60,246 nucleotides of DNA from Lentisphaerota bacterium (GCA_015061695.1 SUWA01000005.1:1-60246), one strand, 5' to 3'; positions 9,064 through 18,903 are shown, numbered from the stretch's first letter. A program made the numbers and translations. The notes: generated from the letters alone by a model not told the origin.

Positions 9064-9091
9064 TTGAAAAAGTTTGATTTTAAATTATACT
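9064..9091 (+). promoter_or_regulatory. Promoter of glycosidase operon
   Basis: TTGAAA (9064-9069), 16-bp spacer, TATACT (9086-9091). The start codon follows at 9158 after AAGGAA. Confidence 0.65.
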
Positions 9092-9157
9092 TTCTAATAA
9101 ATCGCGATCAACTGAAAAAACATCAACCAAACGCCATACAACAAGGAATAAATTGCA

Positions 9158-12100
9158 ATGAAAAAATTAATGACGTTTCTGGCTGTAATATTGCTGACCG
9201 GCTCGCTCCGGGCGGCGCAGACCAAAATCAACGTGCCGCTGCAGGAACACGCCGCAGCTTTGGATCAGCTGGCAGATCCGGCGCATCTCTTTTGGCAGCA
9301 GGCGGCCCGGCTTTACGGCATGACCGAATTTACCAAAGGCGTGATGGCCAAAAATGATTGTACATTGTCGCTGGCGGCAACTGCCGATGCGCTTTATCTG
9401 CAAGTGGTGGCATTCATTCCGGAAGGTCATCAACTGCGGATGGCCGAAAAAAACCGCGACGGCAAAGTCTACTTTGACGATTGTGTGGAAATAGCGCTGG
9501 CACTGCCGGGCAAAAAGGACGATGAGTATTATCAGATCACCATCAACCCGGCCAACGTGCTTTACGATGCCTACCGCATCAACCGCAGCTGGAACGGTCA
9601 GCTTACTACTGTTACCAAAATCAAAAAAGATTGCTGGGTGGCCACTTTCCGGATCCCTTACAGCGATTTGGAGTTGGATAAGATGCCCGCTGAACTCCGG
9701 TTCAATATGGCGCGCACGCTCTGCGGAGCAAATATGGAACAAACCGTGCTGGTCCGCAATCACACCGGGCTTTATTTCGGCAAACTGCAGGATGCCGTGG
9801 CGCTGAAGTTCGGCGTGGAGCGCCCGACAGTGAATCTTGCCAAGCTGGATAGCGAAAACGGCGGCATCCGGGCCGCTGCCATTGTGCTGCCGGAAGAAAA
9901 ATTTGCCGATTTTACGCTCAAAGTATTTGACCTCAAAGGTAAAAAGGTTTTTGAAACCACCGGTCAGGCGCGTTTTGACTCCAAGCAAAGCGACCTTGAA
10001 TTCCCCCAGCTGCCCGACGGTAAATACAACGTTGAATTTGCCATGATCCAGGCCAGAGAATACATTATTCCGGCCTATTACGGCGGCGGCAGAGAGCCGA
10101 ACCCCAAACTGCAGAATGGCGAAAAGCCCCAACAGTATTTCTTCCACCGCTGGCCCATAACTGTAGACAATGCGCCGATGATCACCACTGCCGTAAAACT
10201 GCGCGACGAAGGGCGCAAACTCCTTGCCGAAATCAAACCCCGGGCCGTGATCTGTTCGGAAGAAGCATTTTACAGACTTTCGGTCCGCACAACGGATGGC
10301 AAAATAGTTAAAGAACTCGGCACCAGGCCGTTCAAAAACGGAGTATTGTCTTTCAGCGGCGATTTAACCGGTTTCCCGGAACGCACCCGCTATGTGCTGC
10401 ACACTGAACTGGTGGATGATAATGAAGTTTTGCTGACTGCCGATACCGCTTTTGCCACGCCGCCGGCGCCGGTCTGGAAGAAACAACCCAACCCCGACCG
10501 ACCCGATGTCAACAAAGTTCCGGCTCCGTGGACTCCGGTGGAACTGAATGGTCTTACAGTCAAATGCTGGAACCGCGAGTACCGTTTTGCGGCCAATTCG
10601 CTGGTGCCGCAGCAGATCGTCAGCAGCAATACAGATTTGCTGGCCGCCCCGGCGCAAGTGGTCAGTGAGCCGGCAATCAAATGGGAGCTGGTCAAGGTTG
10701 CCAAACTCAATGCCGGTACGGTTCGTCTGGATTATCTCGGCAAAACCGCAACCGGAGTTGAAGTCAAGGCGTTCAGCGAAGTCTATTACGACGGCGTGGT
10801 GCGCACCGATCTGGAAATACCCGAAAATGCGGTTTTCAGTAAACTTTATCTGGAATTGCCCTACCAAAAAGATGTTGCGCTCTTTTCGCATCAGGGGCCC
10901 GGTATTTTCGGTGGCATGTTCAATATCCGCCAGATCAGCAAGAGCGAAAAATATACCTTCATACCCAACTACATGCTCGTGAACGACAATGTCGGTCTGG
11001 GCTGGTTCGACGGTATGCCTTTCAACTGGCCGCTGGCCGATGTAAGCAAGGTGGTGGAAATGACCCCGCAGGCCGATCGCAGCATCGTCCGGGTCAACTA
11101 TATAGATAACAATAAAGCCTATCCGGTGGCGCGGCGCTATTCGTGGGGGTTGCAGAGTTTTCCGGCGCGTCCGCTGCCGGAAAACGAAGAAGCCATGCGT
11201 CTGTGCTATATCATCCGCTATGGCGACGAAGATCGCGCGGCGTGGTACTCGCAAGTGGAATACTTTGCCCCCGGCAATGTGGATATAACCAAAGGTTCGC
11301 TGGAAATCAAATTCATGGTTCCGGCCAACAGCGGCGAAGATTTTATTGCCCAGATGCGCCACGGCGATGCCAGCGAGTTTCAGCTGATGGTCAGCCCGGA
11401 CGGCCGTTTGCAGCTGCGCGAACGTGAATACTTCAGTGTCCGCTGGAATCTCTTCAGCCGGAAAGCGCTGACTCCCGGCGTCTGGCATCACGCCGCCGTC
11501 AACTGGGGCAACGGTCAGATCGAACTCTATCTGGACGGTAAGCTGCAAGACACTCTGAAGCGTGAACAATTGCTGCGCATCATGCCCACGCGTATTCTCG
11601 TTGGCGGCAAAAAGACCACGGTCGATGAGCTGCGTATTGATAAACTTCCCCGGAAGAGTTTTGCCGTAAATTGCGCTCCGGTGCCGGAAGCAAATACCCT
11701 TTTGTGCGATAACTTTGATACGATCGACTACTGCAACGGCCGCCGCGCCACCGTGCCGGCCAAAGTCGATGACGAGGCCGAAGCCGGTTATCTGATGTTT
11801 GATACCAACATCGTGCCGGGCATCCGTTCGCAGGCGGTCGGCCCGATGACCGTGCCGGTGCGCAATATGGTCGAAGGCTACGCCATGATGGGCGTTCAGG
11901 CCATGTGTTACCACGCCAGCCAGTACACCGACGAAGCCTTTGCCGGACTTTATATCAAAGACGAAAAACGCTTCAAGAGTTCGCTGGCGGCAATCCACAA
12001 ATACGGCATGAAAGCACTTGTGTATGTGGGCAACAGTGTGTCGAACTTTGACCGTGCGTTCGATACTTATGCCGATGAATGGGTGATCGAGCCGCGCGGC

Positions 12101-13009
12101 GTACCTTTTGTTACTCCGCGCGTACCCAACGAAAAAGGCTATCAGGCCTGTCCGCGCAGCGGTTATATTGATTACTTCTACTACCGCATCGGCAAACTCA
12201 TTGATGATTACGGTGTGGACGGCATCTTTCTGGATGGCCGCATGGAATCCGAGTGCCGCAATACTCTGCACGGCTGCGGTGTGAAGAATTTTGACGGTGA
12301 ACTGGTAGCCCAGCGCGATGTGTGGGATGGCCTTTACAAAGCCCGTTTCCTCTACAATGTGTTCGAAAACCGCAACTGCTACGGCGAACAGCACAAATCC
12401 GGCAACTGGAACATTCCGGCCTGTTTCTACTGGGATGGCGTCTGGGAAGGCGAACAGACCATGGGCGTGAGCCTCAACGGCCGCCGCAAACTGGATTTTT
12501 ATCCGTTGGAAGCCATGCGCGGCGAAATCAACGGCATACCTTTCGGGATGGCGTCGCGCAACACAGCTTACACGCTGGCGCCGTTCACCCCGCTGGAAAA
12601 CTGCACTTACAGTTTTGTTCACGGCACGACCTGGACCATGACCTACCGGGCCGAAGAAGGGCTGGTGGTATCGCCCTACTGGCTGGCCAAAGATAAATTC
12701 GGCGCCACCCGGCGCAACTTTATCGGGTACTGGGCGCCGCAGCCGCCGGCCAAGGCAGTTTGCAGTGATCTGTTGAAAGTTTCGGCCCACGTCAAGCCGG
12801 GTCAGGCGTTGATCATGGTGGCCAACTTTGATGAAGACAAAAAGTTTATCCAAGGCAAAGTAACGCTGGATCTGAATGTACTCAAGATCAAAAAACCGGT
12901 CTTGCGCGATGCGTTCAGCAACCGGATCGTACCCATTGCTGACGACGGAACGTTTGAAGTCAAAGTCAAAAGTTTCCGTCAGGCGTGGTTTGTTTTGAGC
13001 GAAAAATAA
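9158..13009 (+). CDS. Large secreted glycosidase-like protein: CBM9-like, LamG-like and TIM-barrel parts
   Basis: 1283 residues with a signal peptide (MKKLMTFLAVILLTGSLRAA). Residues of about 30-215 resemble a family-9-type carbohydrate-binding fold (VYFDDCVEIALAL, WVATFRIPYSDLEL, LRFNMARTL). Residues 700-830 look like a LamG/concanavalin-type domain (GVWHHAAVNWGNGQIELYLD). The C-terminal 430 residues form a barrel-like region with YGVDGIFLDGRMESECRN, rich in acidic residues at strand ends. The overall layout recalls DUF6067/GH123-related proteins, which I cannot confirm. It heads an operon with a paralog, three oxidoreductases and GH130, so release of a glycan that is then modified inside the cell is the likely theme. 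Confidence 0.85.
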   Translation: MKKLMTFLAVILLTGSLRAAQTKINVPLQEHAAALDQLADPAHLFWQQAARLYGMTEFTKGVMAKNDCTLSLAATADALYLQVVAFIPEGHQLRMAEKNRDGKVYFDDCVEIALALPGKKDDEYYQITINPANVLYDAYRINRSWNGQLTTVTKIKKDCWVATFRIPYSDLELDKMPAELRFNMARTLCGANMEQTVLVRNHTGLYFGKLQDAVALKFGVERPTVNLAKLDSENGGIRAAAIVLPEEKFADFTLKVFDLKGKKVFETTGQARFDSKQSDLEFPQLPDGKYNVEFAMIQAREYIIPAYYGGGREPNPKLQNGEKPQQYFFHRWPITVDNAPMITTAVKLRDEGRKLLAEIKPRAVICSEEAFYRLSVRTTDGKIVKELGTRPFKNGVLSFSGDLTGFPERTRYVLHTELVDDNEVLLTADTAFATPPAPVWKKQPNPDRPDVNKVPAPWTPVELNGLTVKCWNREYRFAANSLVPQQIVSSNTDLLAAPAQVVSEPAIKWELVKVAKLNAGTVRLDYLGKTATGVEVKAFSEVYYDGVVRTDLEIPENAVFSKLYLELPYQKDVALFSHQGPGIFGGMFNIRQISKSEKYTFIPNYMLVNDNVGLGWFDGMPFNWPLADVSKVVEMTPQADRSIVRVNYIDNNKAYPVARRYSWGLQSFPARPLPENEEAMRLCYIIRYGDEDRAAWYSQVEYFAPGNVDITKGSLEIKFMVPANSGEDFIAQMRHGDASEFQLMVSPDGRLQLREREYFSVRWNLFSRKALTPGVWHHAAVNWGNGQIELYLDGKLQDTLKREQLLRIMPTRILVGGKKTTVDELRIDKLPRKSFAVNCAPVPEANTLLCDNFDTIDYCNGRRATVPAKVDDEAEAGYLMFDTNIVPGIRSQAVGPMTVPVRNMVEGYAMMGVQAMCYHASQYTDEAFAGLYIKDEKRFKSSLAAIHKYGMKALVYVGNSVSNFDRAFDTYADEWVIEPRGVPFVTPRVPNEKGYQACPRSGYIDYFYYRIGKLIDDYGVDGIFLDGRMESECRNTLHGCGVKNFDGELVAQRDVWDGLYKARFLYNVFENRNCYGEQHKSGNWNIPACFYWDGVWEGEQTMGVSLNGRRKLDFYPLEAMRGEINGIPFGMASRNTAYTLAPFTPLENCTYSFVHGTTWTMTYRAEEGLVVSPYWLAKDKFGATRRNFIGYWAPQPPAKAVCSDLLKVSAHVKPGQALIMVANFDEDKKFIQGKVTLDLNVLKIKKPVLRDAFSNRIVPIADDGTFEVKVKSFRQAWFVLSEK

Positions 13010-13027
13010 GTGCAGGAGAATGCTGGA

Positions 13028-15961
13028 ATGAAAAAGTTTTGGAGCATAACAGCTTGTGTATTGCTGACGGTCTTGCAGTGCGCGGGCGCGCCGGCCAAAG
13101 CCAAAGTTGATTTTACGCTGGATCTTGCCGACCACGGCAAACTTATGCAAGGCACAGTCAAAGTGCCGCGCAGTATTCCCGGAAAAAATATCTTTTGCGA
13201 ACTCTCGATCATTCCGGCGGGCAAAAAAGTTGCCGAAGATCAGCGGATAACTTTGAACAAGTGGAAAGTTCCGGCCAACCGAACGCTGGTGTTCAAACAG
13301 CAATTGGCGCTGCCGGAGCGCACCCGCTATGTGGCCCGGATCCGGGTGTTGAATAAATCCGGCAAACAGCTGGCTGCGGCGGATACAGCTTTTGCCACGC
13401 CGCCGGAACCCAACTGGCAGGGCTTTACCGGCGGTATGCCCGACGGAACTGTTCCGGCACCGTGGACCAGAGTGGAGCGCAGCGGTAACGAAGTTTCGGT
13501 CTGGGGCAGAAAGTTTGTTTTTACTGACAGTCCGCTGCCTGAACAGCTCTTTTCGCAGGATCAGGAACTTTTGCAGGGCCGGAGCCGGCTTCTGCTCGAC
13601 CCCGCCCCGGAAAAGTGGGTGCTTAAAGAGTGGCAGGATGTCGATGATACCACTGTGCGCTCAATCTGGGAAGGCCAAATCAATGGACAAAATGCCTATC
13701 GCGCGGTGGTGGATGTGTACTTTGACGGCGTGGTGAGATTCGATCTGGAACTGCCCGAAGGTATGACCGTCAAGCGCTTTGCCCTTGAGTTCCCGGTCAA
13801 AAAGAGTGTGGCCCGCACGCTGCACCGCGGCCCGTGGGGATTCGGCGGTTATAAAACCAGCTACCATGTCAAACCGACCCCGGATTATCACCCGATCAGA
13901 CCTCAATTGTTTTTGTACAACAACAATATCGGCTTCGGCTGGTTCGACGGCATGGAATTTGACTGGCCGCTGGCCAAACCCAATCGGGCGCTGGAAGTTC
14001 TGCCGCAGGAAAATGCGGTGCTGTTCCGGGTCAATTACATTGATAAAACCACCCATCTGAAGCAGAAACGGGTCTACTCCTGCGGTTTGCAGCCGCTGCC
14101 GGTGCGCCCGCTGCCGCAGCAGGAAAAAGGTCTGCGCATGTGCTATGCGTTCAATTACACCGCCGTGGATACTACGGCCTGGAAAGGTACCGTGGATTAT
14201 CTGCCCAAAGGCAATATTCTGACTGACAAGGGTACGGCCGAAATGTCGGTGCGCTTTGACTTTGACCCCAAAACGCATAAAAAAGAAGAATTTTTCTTTG
14301 AAACCACCCACGGCCCGCTGCATTTCCGCTACGGCTGGAGTCCGCATTACGGGATCTTTGCGCAGGTTTACGAGCGTTATCAGAGCCGCGCCATTGTGGC
14401 AACAAAGCTCAACCCCGAACCCGGCAAGTGGATCCACATGGCCCTGACCTGGGGCAATGAACTGGCCGTTTACATGGATGGCAAAAAAGTCGGCAGCACG
14501 CCGTGGAAAGGCAGCAGCGCGGCATTCCCGGCCATGATCCATGCCGGCGGGGTTAATGTGGCGGTAGATGGTTTCCGGATCTCGGACATTGCCCGGCAAA
14601 AGTTTGTTATTGATCGGGCGCCGGAAGCAGATGAACACACGTTGCTGCTGGATAATTTTGAAAAATCTATTTACTGCAACGGCCGCCGTGCCACCGCACC
14701 GGAAAAGATTTCCGATTTTGCCGAAGCCGGTTATCTTACGCCCGATGCCAACCTCGGCGAAGGCCGCTGGGGACAGGGCGTGATGCCGATGACCGCTGAA
14801 CCGCGCAATCTGATCGCCGGCTTGCGCCATTACAAGATCGATACATTCTGTTTCCACGCCAGCCAGTATACCGATGAATCCATGGCCGGTATGTACATAG
14901 CAGAACCGGAACGGATGCGCCGGATCGTGGACGAGATCCACAATCACGGCGGCCGGGCGGTCATTTATATCAACAACAGCCTTTCCAACCTCGACCGCGC
15001 GTGGGATACTCACAAAAATGATTGGCTCATCACGCCCAAAGGCCACCCCTTTATTGCGGCTATCCGTCCGCACGAAAAGAGCTATCAGGCCTGTCCGCGC
15101 AGTGATTATATCAATTACTTTTTCTGGCGGCTGGATGCGCTTTTCAAAGATTATCAGCTGGATGGAGCGTTCCTCGACGGGCGTATGTACAGCAAGTGCG
15201 ATAATGCGCTCCACGGCTGCGGCGTGGTCAACTTTGAAGGCAAACGCGTACCCCAGCGCAATGTGTGGGATGGCCGCATGAAAGCGTGGCGGCTTTACAA
15301 TATCATTGAATCCAACGGCGGTTACGGCGAACAGCACAAATCCAGTATCTGGGATGCTCCGACATGTTTCTTCTGGGATGCCGCCTGGGAAGGCGAACAG
15401 TTTATGCTGCAAACAGTCAAGCCGGGGCAGAAAAAATTGGATATGCTGCCGCTGGAAGCTATGCACGAACATATCAACGGCCGGGTCTACGGGCTGCCGT
15501 CGCGTTACACGGCTTATCTGGAACAACCCTTTTCGGCGGTGGAAAACTGCACCTACAGTTTTGTTCACGGCACCACCTGGACCATGACTTACCGGATCCA
15601 CGAAGCAGCCTTTACCGCGCCGTACTGGCACGCGCTGGATAATTTCGGAGCCGACAACTGGAACTTCCGCGGGTACTGGGAAGCTACTCCGCCGGCAGCG
15701 GCCGTGCCGGACGAACTCGTAAAAGTTTCGGCCCATGTCAAAGAGGATTCGGCGCTGGCGATCATTGCCAACTTCAACGAAGACAAACCTTTTGTGGAAG
15801 GCAAGATCCGCTTTCAGTGGGATAAACTGGGCCTGACCGGGCCTTTCCGGGCATACGATGCGTTTTCCGGCGAAGAGATCCCGGTCAATGGTCAGGAAAT
15901 TGAAATCAAAATCAAAAGTTTCCGGCAGAGCTGGATAATTTTTGAAAAAATTGCTCAATGA
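13028..15961 (+). CDS. Secreted glycosidase-like protein, tandem paralog without the CBM9-like part
   Basis: 977 residues from the ATG at 13028; GGAG lies about 10 nt upstream, and an in-frame GTG at 13010 is less likely. Signal peptide MKKFWSITACVLLTVLQCAG. From about residue 90 it parallels the preceding protein: FATPPEPNW/FATPPAPVW, GFGWFDGMEFDWPLA/GLGWFDGMPFNWPLA, a LamG-like segment at about 390-525, then FCFHASQYTDESMAG, DGAFLDGRMYSKCDN and CTYSFVHGTTWTMTYR. The CBM9-like N-terminal domain of the first copy is absent. The pair arose by tandem duplication and may differ in substrate or binding. Confidence 0.87.
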   Translation: MKKFWSITACVLLTVLQCAGAPAKAKVDFTLDLADHGKLMQGTVKVPRSIPGKNIFCELSIIPAGKKVAEDQRITLNKWKVPANRTLVFKQQLALPERTRYVARIRVLNKSGKQLAAADTAFATPPEPNWQGFTGGMPDGTVPAPWTRVERSGNEVSVWGRKFVFTDSPLPEQLFSQDQELLQGRSRLLLDPAPEKWVLKEWQDVDDTTVRSIWEGQINGQNAYRAVVDVYFDGVVRFDLELPEGMTVKRFALEFPVKKSVARTLHRGPWGFGGYKTSYHVKPTPDYHPIRPQLFLYNNNIGFGWFDGMEFDWPLAKPNRALEVLPQENAVLFRVNYIDKTTHLKQKRVYSCGLQPLPVRPLPQQEKGLRMCYAFNYTAVDTTAWKGTVDYLPKGNILTDKGTAEMSVRFDFDPKTHKKEEFFFETTHGPLHFRYGWSPHYGIFAQVYERYQSRAIVATKLNPEPGKWIHMALTWGNELAVYMDGKKVGSTPWKGSSAAFPAMIHAGGVNVAVDGFRISDIARQKFVIDRAPEADEHTLLLDNFEKSIYCNGRRATAPEKISDFAEAGYLTPDANLGEGRWGQGVMPMTAEPRNLIAGLRHYKIDTFCFHASQYTDESMAGMYIAEPERMRRIVDEIHNHGGRAVIYINNSLSNLDRAWDTHKNDWLITPKGHPFIAAIRPHEKSYQACPRSDYINYFFWRLDALFKDYQLDGAFLDGRMYSKCDNALHGCGVVNFEGKRVPQRNVWDGRMKAWRLYNIIESNGGYGEQHKSSIWDAPTCFFWDAAWEGEQFMLQTVKPGQKKLDMLPLEAMHEHINGRVYGLPSRYTAYLEQPFSAVENCTYSFVHGTTWTMTYRIHEAAFTAPYWHALDNFGADNWNFRGYWEATPPAAAVPDELVKVSAHVKEDSALAIIANFNEDKPFVEGKIRFQWDKLGLTGPFRAYDAFSGEEIPVNGQEIEIKIKSFRQSWIIFEKIAQ

Positions 15962-15983
15962 GTTTAGTGAAAGGATGATTCTT

Positions 15984-16937
15984 ATGGAGCAGAAAATCAA
16001 AGTCGGTATCATCGGTTGCGGTTCGATCGCCGGAGCGCACGCCGGTGGTTGGAAGGCCTGCGGTGCAGAAATCGTGGCGGTATTTGATACCAATACGGAA
16101 CGGGCCAAAAGTTTTGCCGAACAGTTCGGCGGCGAAGTCAAAAGCGATTTGACCGCACTGCTGGATTGCGGCGTGGATGCTGTAAGCATCACCACTCCGC
16201 CGGTTGCCCATGCCGACTGCGCAGTGGAAGCGCTCAAGCGCAATATCAACGTACTTATGGAAAAACCCTTTGCGTTGAATCTGTCCGATGCCCAACGGGT
16301 AATGGAAGCACTCAAAACTTCTGAAGGCAAACTTATGACCGCGTTCCGCCACCGCTATCTGCCGGTGAATCAGAAGATCAAAAGCATGATCGACTCCGGT
16401 GAACTGGGCGAAATCGTTTATTTCTTCAACCGTTTCTACGGCAGCAACCCGGCTTTTGCCAGTGATTGGCACAGCAATCCGGCAGTTTCCGGCGGCGGGG
16501 CGGCCATGGATGTGGCTACTCACTCGGTCGATTTGTTCCGCTTTTTCTTCGGCAAGATCATCGACAGAAAAATGCAGTGCGCGTGTCACTTCAAAGGGGC
16601 GGTGGAAGATACGGCCATGATCCAGCTGCAGAGCGCTTCCGGCGTGATGGGCCAGATCACCGTCGGCTGGACGGCCGGAGTCGGCAGCGATATTGTGGAA
16701 GTTACCGGCACCAAAGCGACTGCGCTTTATGACTACAAGGTGATCGACGAACTGAAGATCTACCGCCAGGGCGCCGCCGAACCGGAAGTTCTCAAGTTCC
16801 CGCGCACCTGGGCATTCCCGGAACAGATCCGGGCGTTCCACGATGCGATCAAAAACGATACCGCGGTGCCGGTCACGGCCGAAGACGGTCTGACCAATCT
16901 GCAGGATATTTTTGAACTTTACGCGACCCAGGCGTAA
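15984..16937 (+). CDS. Gfo/Idh/MocA-family oxidoreductase
   Basis: 317 residues from the ATG at 15984, with AAGGA 8 nt upstream; the upstream gene ends at 15961. The N-terminal Rossmann motif is intact (KVGIIGCGSIAGAH), and the EKP motif (VLMEKPFALN) is at about residue 95, followed by the alpha/beta substrate domain (FRHRYLPVNQKIKSMIDSGE). Such enzymes oxidise or epimerise sugars and cyclitols with NAD(P). It is the first of three consecutive oxidoreductases after the two glycosidase-like genes, so it probably modifies the released monosaccharide. Confidence 0.93.
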   Translation: MEQKIKVGIIGCGSIAGAHAGGWKACGAEIVAVFDTNTERAKSFAEQFGGEVKSDLTALLDCGVDAVSITTPPVAHADCAVEALKRNINVLMEKPFALNLSDAQRVMEALKTSEGKLMTAFRHRYLPVNQKIKSMIDSGELGEIVYFFNRFYGSNPAFASDWHSNPAVSGGGAAMDVATHSVDLFRFFFGKIIDRKMQCACHFKGAVEDTAMIQLQSASGVMGQITVGWTAGVGSDIVEVTGTKATALYDYKVIDELKIYRQGAAEPEVLKFPRTWAFPEQIRAFHDAIKNDTAVPVTAEDGLTNLQDIFELYATQA

Positions 16938-16967
16938 GTGCGATTCTTTATAAAAGGAGGTTTTATT

Positions 16968-17825
16968 ATGAGCAAACTCAAGATCGGTATCATTGACTAC
17001 TTTATTGATGAATTTCATGCTACATACTATGTGCCGTGGATCCGCGAATCCAAACTGGCCGACGATTTTGAAATTGCGTTGGCCTGGGAACACCATGCCC
17101 GTCCGGATGGCCGCGACCTCAAAACCTGGTGTAAGGAGCTGGATGTAACGCCGGCTGATTCCCTGCAGCAGGTGTTGGATAGTTGCGACTGCTTCTGCGT
17201 GCTGGCGCCCAGCAATCCGGAAGTTCACGAATGGCTGGTCGAACCGGTACTGCAAACCGGCAAACCGGTTTATCTGGACAAACCTTTTGCCGCAAGCAAG
17301 GCGGCCGCCGAACGCATTTTTGCCATGGCCGATAAATATAAGACCCCGTTGTGGAGTTCCAGTGCATTGCGTTTCAGCGACGAGATCATCAAGGCCAAAA
17401 ACGAGCTTTTCGAAGGCAAACCCTGCGAATTTGCCTCGGTCATGGGCGGCGGTTCCAGCATGGAAGAGTATCTGATTCATCTGGTGGAAATGCTGGTCGT
17501 GCTGCAGGGGCCGGATGCCAGACAAGTCATGTACTCGGGCAAAGAAAAGAACGATGTGCTGTTCCTTGACTACGCCGACAACCGCCGCGGCATGATCACC
17601 ATGCTGCCGCGTCTGGGCTATCTGATGCTGGCCCGCGACGGCGAAAAAGTGGTCTTTGAAAACAGCGCAGCCACCGATATTTTCGGCCGCCTGATCCGCG
17701 AAATGCTCACCTTCTTCAAGACGGGTGTGGAACCGGTCAAGCGCGAAGAAACCATCGTCATTGCCGCTATTGTGGAAAAGATGCTGGAAGCTGCCAAAAC
17801 TCCCGGCCGGTGGGTTGCACTGTAA
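16968..17825 (+). CDS. Gfo/Idh/MocA-like protein with altered nucleotide-binding loop
   Basis: 285 residues from the ATG at 16968, which has a perfect AAAAGGAGG upstream. The overall pattern fits the family (CFCVLAPSNPEVHEWLVEPV, then VYLDKPFAAS), but the N-terminus reads KIGIIDYFIDEFHATYY: the GxGxxG loop is missing and the usual EKP is DKP. The C-terminal half (SALRFSDEIIKAKNEL) is intact though shorter than usual. It could bind the cofactor differently or be a non-catalytic partner of one of its neighbours. The stop codon overlaps the next start (TAATG). Confidence 0.85.
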   Translation: MSKLKIGIIDYFIDEFHATYYVPWIRESKLADDFEIALAWEHHARPDGRDLKTWCKELDVTPADSLQQVLDSCDCFCVLAPSNPEVHEWLVEPVLQTGKPVYLDKPFAASKAAAERIFAMADKYKTPLWSSSALRFSDEIIKAKNELFEGKPCEFASVMGGGSSMEEYLIHLVEMLVVLQGPDARQVMYSGKEKNDVLFLDYADNRRGMITMLPRLGYLMLARDGEKVVFENSAATDIFGRLIREMLTFFKTGVEPVKREETIVIAAIVEKMLEAAKTPGRWVAL

Positions 17826-18832
17826 TGAGTAACTCTGCTGAAAACAACCGATCCCCCGTGCGGGGATTGGTCGTCGGCATGGGCTTCATGGGGGCGGTTC
17901 ATTGCAAAAATATGCTTGAATCGCCCCGGTGGGAGCTGGCCGGCGTTGTAGAGCCGCGCGGCAAAGCGGTCTTGGAAAATCTGCAGAACAGCGGTAATCA
18001 GGGGAATCTGGATCTGCCGATGGAAGCATTAGCTGCCACGCCCTTTTTTCCGACTCTTGCCGATGCTGTGCAGACAACCGGCGCCGAAGCGGTGGTGCTG
18101 GCAGTGCCGCTGACACTGCACGAAGACCTGGCGTTGGAGGCATTGCGTTTGGATTTGAATGTTTTGCTGGAAAAACCCTTTGCATTGGATCATGCCGGCG
18201 CTCAACGGGTGATCGCTGCTGCCCGTAAAGCGCAAAAAAAGTTGATGATCGCTCACTGCGTGCGATTTTCGCCGATATGGCACTATTTAGCCGATACCTA
18301 CAAACAAAATACTTTGGGCAAACTCCGCTGTCTTTATATCCGCCGCGCCGCCGGGTTCCCGAACTGGGGCGTGTGGCGCGATCCGGCAGTGCGTCAGAAT
18401 TGCGGCGGAGCGCTGATGGATCTTTTGATTCACGATCTGGATTTTGTCCGGTCGCTGGGCAGAATAGAATCATACCAACTGGAGTGGCAGCACAACGAAT
18501 ACCGCGAAATAAGTTTGAAGTTGGCCGATTCCGTTGCCGCGATCCGTATTCATGGCGGCTGGCTGGAAGCCAACGTGCCGTTCTCCAGTGAATATGTTGC
18601 CGAATTTGAACAAGGCACTCTGGTTTTTCACTCGATGGCACCCGGAAAAGTCCAATGCTGTAGCGAAAATGGAGTTGAAGTCAAAGAATTTACCGGCAGC
18701 GGTTACGCGATCGAACTGGATTACTTTGCAGAGTGTATTCAAAATAATTGCCCGCCGGAACTCTGTCTGCCGGAAGAATCTGCCGAAATAGTTGACATCT
18801 GCCGGAAAATCCAGCAGAATTACTCTGTTTGA
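17825..18832 (+). CDS. Gfo/Idh/MocA-family oxidoreductase
   Basis: 335 residues. The ATG at 17825 overlaps the TAA of the preceding gene by one base, which implies coupled translation; no clear ribosome site is present. The Rossmann motif reads GLVVGMGFMGAVH and the EKP motif is VLLEKPFALD; the C-terminal domain contains GGALMDLLIHDLDFV, with the conserved His-Asp pair of the family. Third oxidoreductase of the operon; with the first it could carry out an oxidation/reduction pair such as a keto-sugar epimerisation. Substrate not predictable. Confidence 0.92.
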   Translation: MSNSAENNRSPVRGLVVGMGFMGAVHCKNMLESPRWELAGVVEPRGKAVLENLQNSGNQGNLDLPMEALAATPFFPTLADAVQTTGAEAVVLAVPLTLHEDLALEALRLDLNVLLEKPFALDHAGAQRVIAAARKAQKKLMIAHCVRFSPIWHYLADTYKQNTLGKLRCLYIRRAAGFPNWGVWRDPAVRQNCGGALMDLLIHDLDFVRSLGRIESYQLEWQHNEYREISLKLADSVAAIRIHGGWLEANVPFSSEYVAEFEQGTLVFHSMAPGKVQCCSENGVEVKEFTGSGYAIELDYFAECIQNNCPPELCLPEESAEIVDICRKIQQNYSV

Positions 18833-18875
18833 GAGTTTATCCGGTAAAATCACTGCGTAAACAGAGTAAAAAAAT

Positions 18876-18903
18876 TTGCAAAAATTTATAAACAGGTTAT
18901 TTT
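18876..18903 (+). promoter_or_regulatory. Possible internal promoter for the GH130 gene
   Basis: TTGCAA (18876-18881) and TATTTT (18898-18903) are 16 bp apart in an AT-rich 109-bp gap before the GH130 start. It may allow extra transcription inside the operon. Confidence 0.4.

Noticed and set aside
10364-13303. 979-codon open frame on the minus strand opposite the first glycosidase gene
   Set aside because: It mirrors the codon pattern of the plus-strand gene, has no ribosome site or recognisable domain, and crosses into the neighbouring gene.
13661-16330. 889-codon minus-strand open frame
   Set aside because: Lies antisense to the second glycosidase and an oxidoreductase, both with clear family motifs; low-complexity composition.
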